Positions 63,069 through 64,000 of a stretch of DNA of 64,000 nt are shown piece by piece; the stretch's first letter is position 1, and each line of letters starts with the position of its first letter. The stretch comes from an uncultured Hungatella sp. GTDB taxonomy: Bacteria; Bacillota; Clostridia; Lachnospirales; Lachnospiraceae. The translations under genes and the position numbers were made by a program. The notes under the pieces are model-generated. The model made no database searches and had not been told where the DNA came from. It worked only from the letters and a program-made list of their open reading frames with translations. The stretch is from assembly GCA_947089145.1 (NCBI GenBank), contig CAMUJH010000001.1, positions 62,001 to 126,000 of the forward strand, written 5' to 3'.

Positions 63069-64000
63069 TCAGCAGGTGGCCCCGCCTGTCAGATGCAGCC
63101 TGGCATCCAGAATCTCCTGCTTCCTGTCTAAAATGTCATTGGACAGAAGTTGTTTCTCCACCTCCTCAAAGCCAATCCTCTCAATGGTATCCGCAAAACG
63201 CTCTCCCGTCTTTCCCTGCTCGCGGAACAGAAGAATCGCCTTTTCCACCGTGTCAAGCAGCTCCTCCTCTGAGGTAAAAATCTTAGATAACAGCTGTCCG
63301 TGTGCGGTTCTTTTTCCCCATCTTCCTCCAATGTACATCCGATACCCAGGCGTTCCCTCTTCTATAACGTCAAACGGGCATTTTTCCACACAGCGTCCGC
63401 AGTTGTTGCAGACTTGGCTGTTAATATTTATAATGCCGTCCTCCAGTTTTGCAGCACCCATGGGGCAGACATTTTCCACCTGGCATTTTTTGCAGCCATT
63501 GCACATGTCCTCGTCCACGTTGGGAATAAGCTGGCCTACGATCCCAAGGTCATTTAAATCCGGCTTCACGCAGTTGTTGGGGCAGCCGCCGGTTGCAATT
63601 TTAAACTTATGGGGCAGTCTCACGGTGCGGTATCCTTTATAAAAGCGCTCATGTATTTTCTCGGACAGCGCAAATGTGTCATACAGTCCATACTGGCAGG
63701 TAGTTCCCTTACAGGCAACCACCGGGCGCACCAGAGAGCCTGTGCCTCCGGTTTCCAGCCCTGCCTGCCCAATGTAGGCGCGAAACGGCTCAATATTGTC
63801 AAAATGGATTCCTCTTACCTCCACCGTAAGGCGGGTGGTAAACTCCACGTCGCCGTTGCCGTATTTCTCTGCCGCCTCAGCGATTATCTTTGTCTGCTCC
63901 GCCGTAATCTTGCCGTTTACCGTGATAATGCGGCCATTAAATAAATCAGTCCCCTTATTATTCAGGAAGCCTAATGCCTTTACTCTTTTAATCTCTTCTG
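63069..64000 (-). CDS. Nitrite/sulfite reductase-like Fe-S protein (siroheme domain plus ferredoxin), 5' end outside window
   Basis: The frame is open through the right edge (about 310 codons seen), so the start is missing. From the edge: a ferredoxin-like half domain (GRIITVNGKITAEQTKII), then VACKGTTCQYGLYDT and KIATGGCPNNCVKPDLNDLG, whose Cys pattern (CxxxxxC ... CxxxC) ligates the 4Fe-4S/siroheme site. A two-cluster ferredoxin follows (CNGCKKCQVENVCP and CNNCGRCVEKCP). It resembles AsrC-type sulfite reductase or related enzymes. The HemC-CobA-HemD gene downstream would provide precorrin-2 for its siroheme. Confidence 0.85.
   Translation of the reverse strand, partial: EEIKRVKALGFLNNKGTDLFNGRIITVNGKITAEQTKIIAEAAEKYGNGDVEFTTRLTVEVRGIHFDNIEPFRAYIGQAGLETGGTGSLVRPVVACKGTTCQYGLYDTFALSEKIHERFYKGYRTVRLPHKFKIATGGCPNNCVKPDLNDLGIVGQLIPNVDEDMCNGCKKCQVENVCPMGAAKLEDGIININSQVCNNCGRCVEKCPFDVIEEGTPGYRMYIGGRWGKRTAHGQLLSKIFTSEEELLDTVEKAILLFREQGKTGERFADTIERIGFEEVEKQLLSNDILDRKQEILDARLHLTGGATC

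Noticed and set aside
1-64000. Genome-wide TAG reassignment
   Set aside because: TAG ends the intact transporter at 4716 and the TtcA-like gene at 30311, so it works as a normal stop; only the decayed block shows internal ambers.

Overview
The window looks like a chromosomal segment of a Gram-positive anaerobic gut-type clostridium, probably Lachnospiraceae. This rests on the LoaP-headed polysaccharide operon, ClpB with a CIRCE operator, FeoA/FeoB, a HemC-CobA-HemD fusion next to a siroheme-type reductase, strong GGAGG ribosome sites, and no outer-membrane genes. The genus assignment is inference. No tRNA, rRNA or CRISPR array was seen.

Layout. Bases 1-1063: 5' part of a secreted amidase-like protein, running off the left edge. 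1.35-4.6 kb: a decaying block with two genes cut by early amber codons, a TPR protein with a broken 5' end, and an HExxH metallopeptidase-like gene split over three frames. 4.7-6.1 kb: an NSS-family sodium symporter.

6.2-24.8 kb (minus strand): a surface-polysaccharide operon of the Wzx/Wzy type. It starts from a sigma-A-like promoter near 24.8 kb, with a structured leader, then loaP (a NusG paralogue), then a terminator hairpin. After that come PIG-L deacetylase, phosphoglycosyl transferase, ATP-grasp enzyme, SDR, nucleotide-sugar dehydrogenase, two GT4 glycosyltransferases, a hexapeptide acetyltransferase, polymerase, flippase, an unassigned transferase, a fused CMP-nonulosonate synthetase/PseG-like protein, acyltransferase-3, NeuB, and an SGNH/MBOAT O-acylation pair. 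The picture is a nonulosonic-acid-containing, heavily O-acylated polymer whose distal genes may depend on LoaP antitermination. The distal half is clearly AT-rich. 24.8-30.2 kb: a CapD-type 4,6-dehydratase and two tandem Wzy/ligase paralogues, one with a 42-bp-repeat tail.

30.3-37.6 kb: TtcA-like, CysE, a PrcB-like lipoprotein, ClpB, and three small genes of unknown function on the plus strand. 37.6-41.5 kb: a 166-bp foldback element, then a compact three-gene operon (membrane protein, phosphoribosyltransferase-domain protein, unknown protein). That operon is the best candidate for an undescribed system. 41.6-47.4 kb: SfsA, FeoA, a small membrane protein, FeoB, a MATE transporter, a cysteine-cluster protein.

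47.4-60.4 kb (minus): a second polysaccharide cluster, of the ABC-transporter type: DegT aminotransferase, GT2, flippase-like protein, rhamnosyltransferase-like GT2, DUF2304 and DUF2142 membrane proteins, RfbC, Wzm/Wzt-like exporter, and a 1321-residue methyltransferase-GT2-GT4 protein. 60.4-64 kb: the HemC-CobA-HemD fusion and a truncated sulfite/nitrite reductase-like ferredoxin protein. Three copies of a ~100-bp intergenic repeat lie at 32.65, 46.54 and 62.96 kb.
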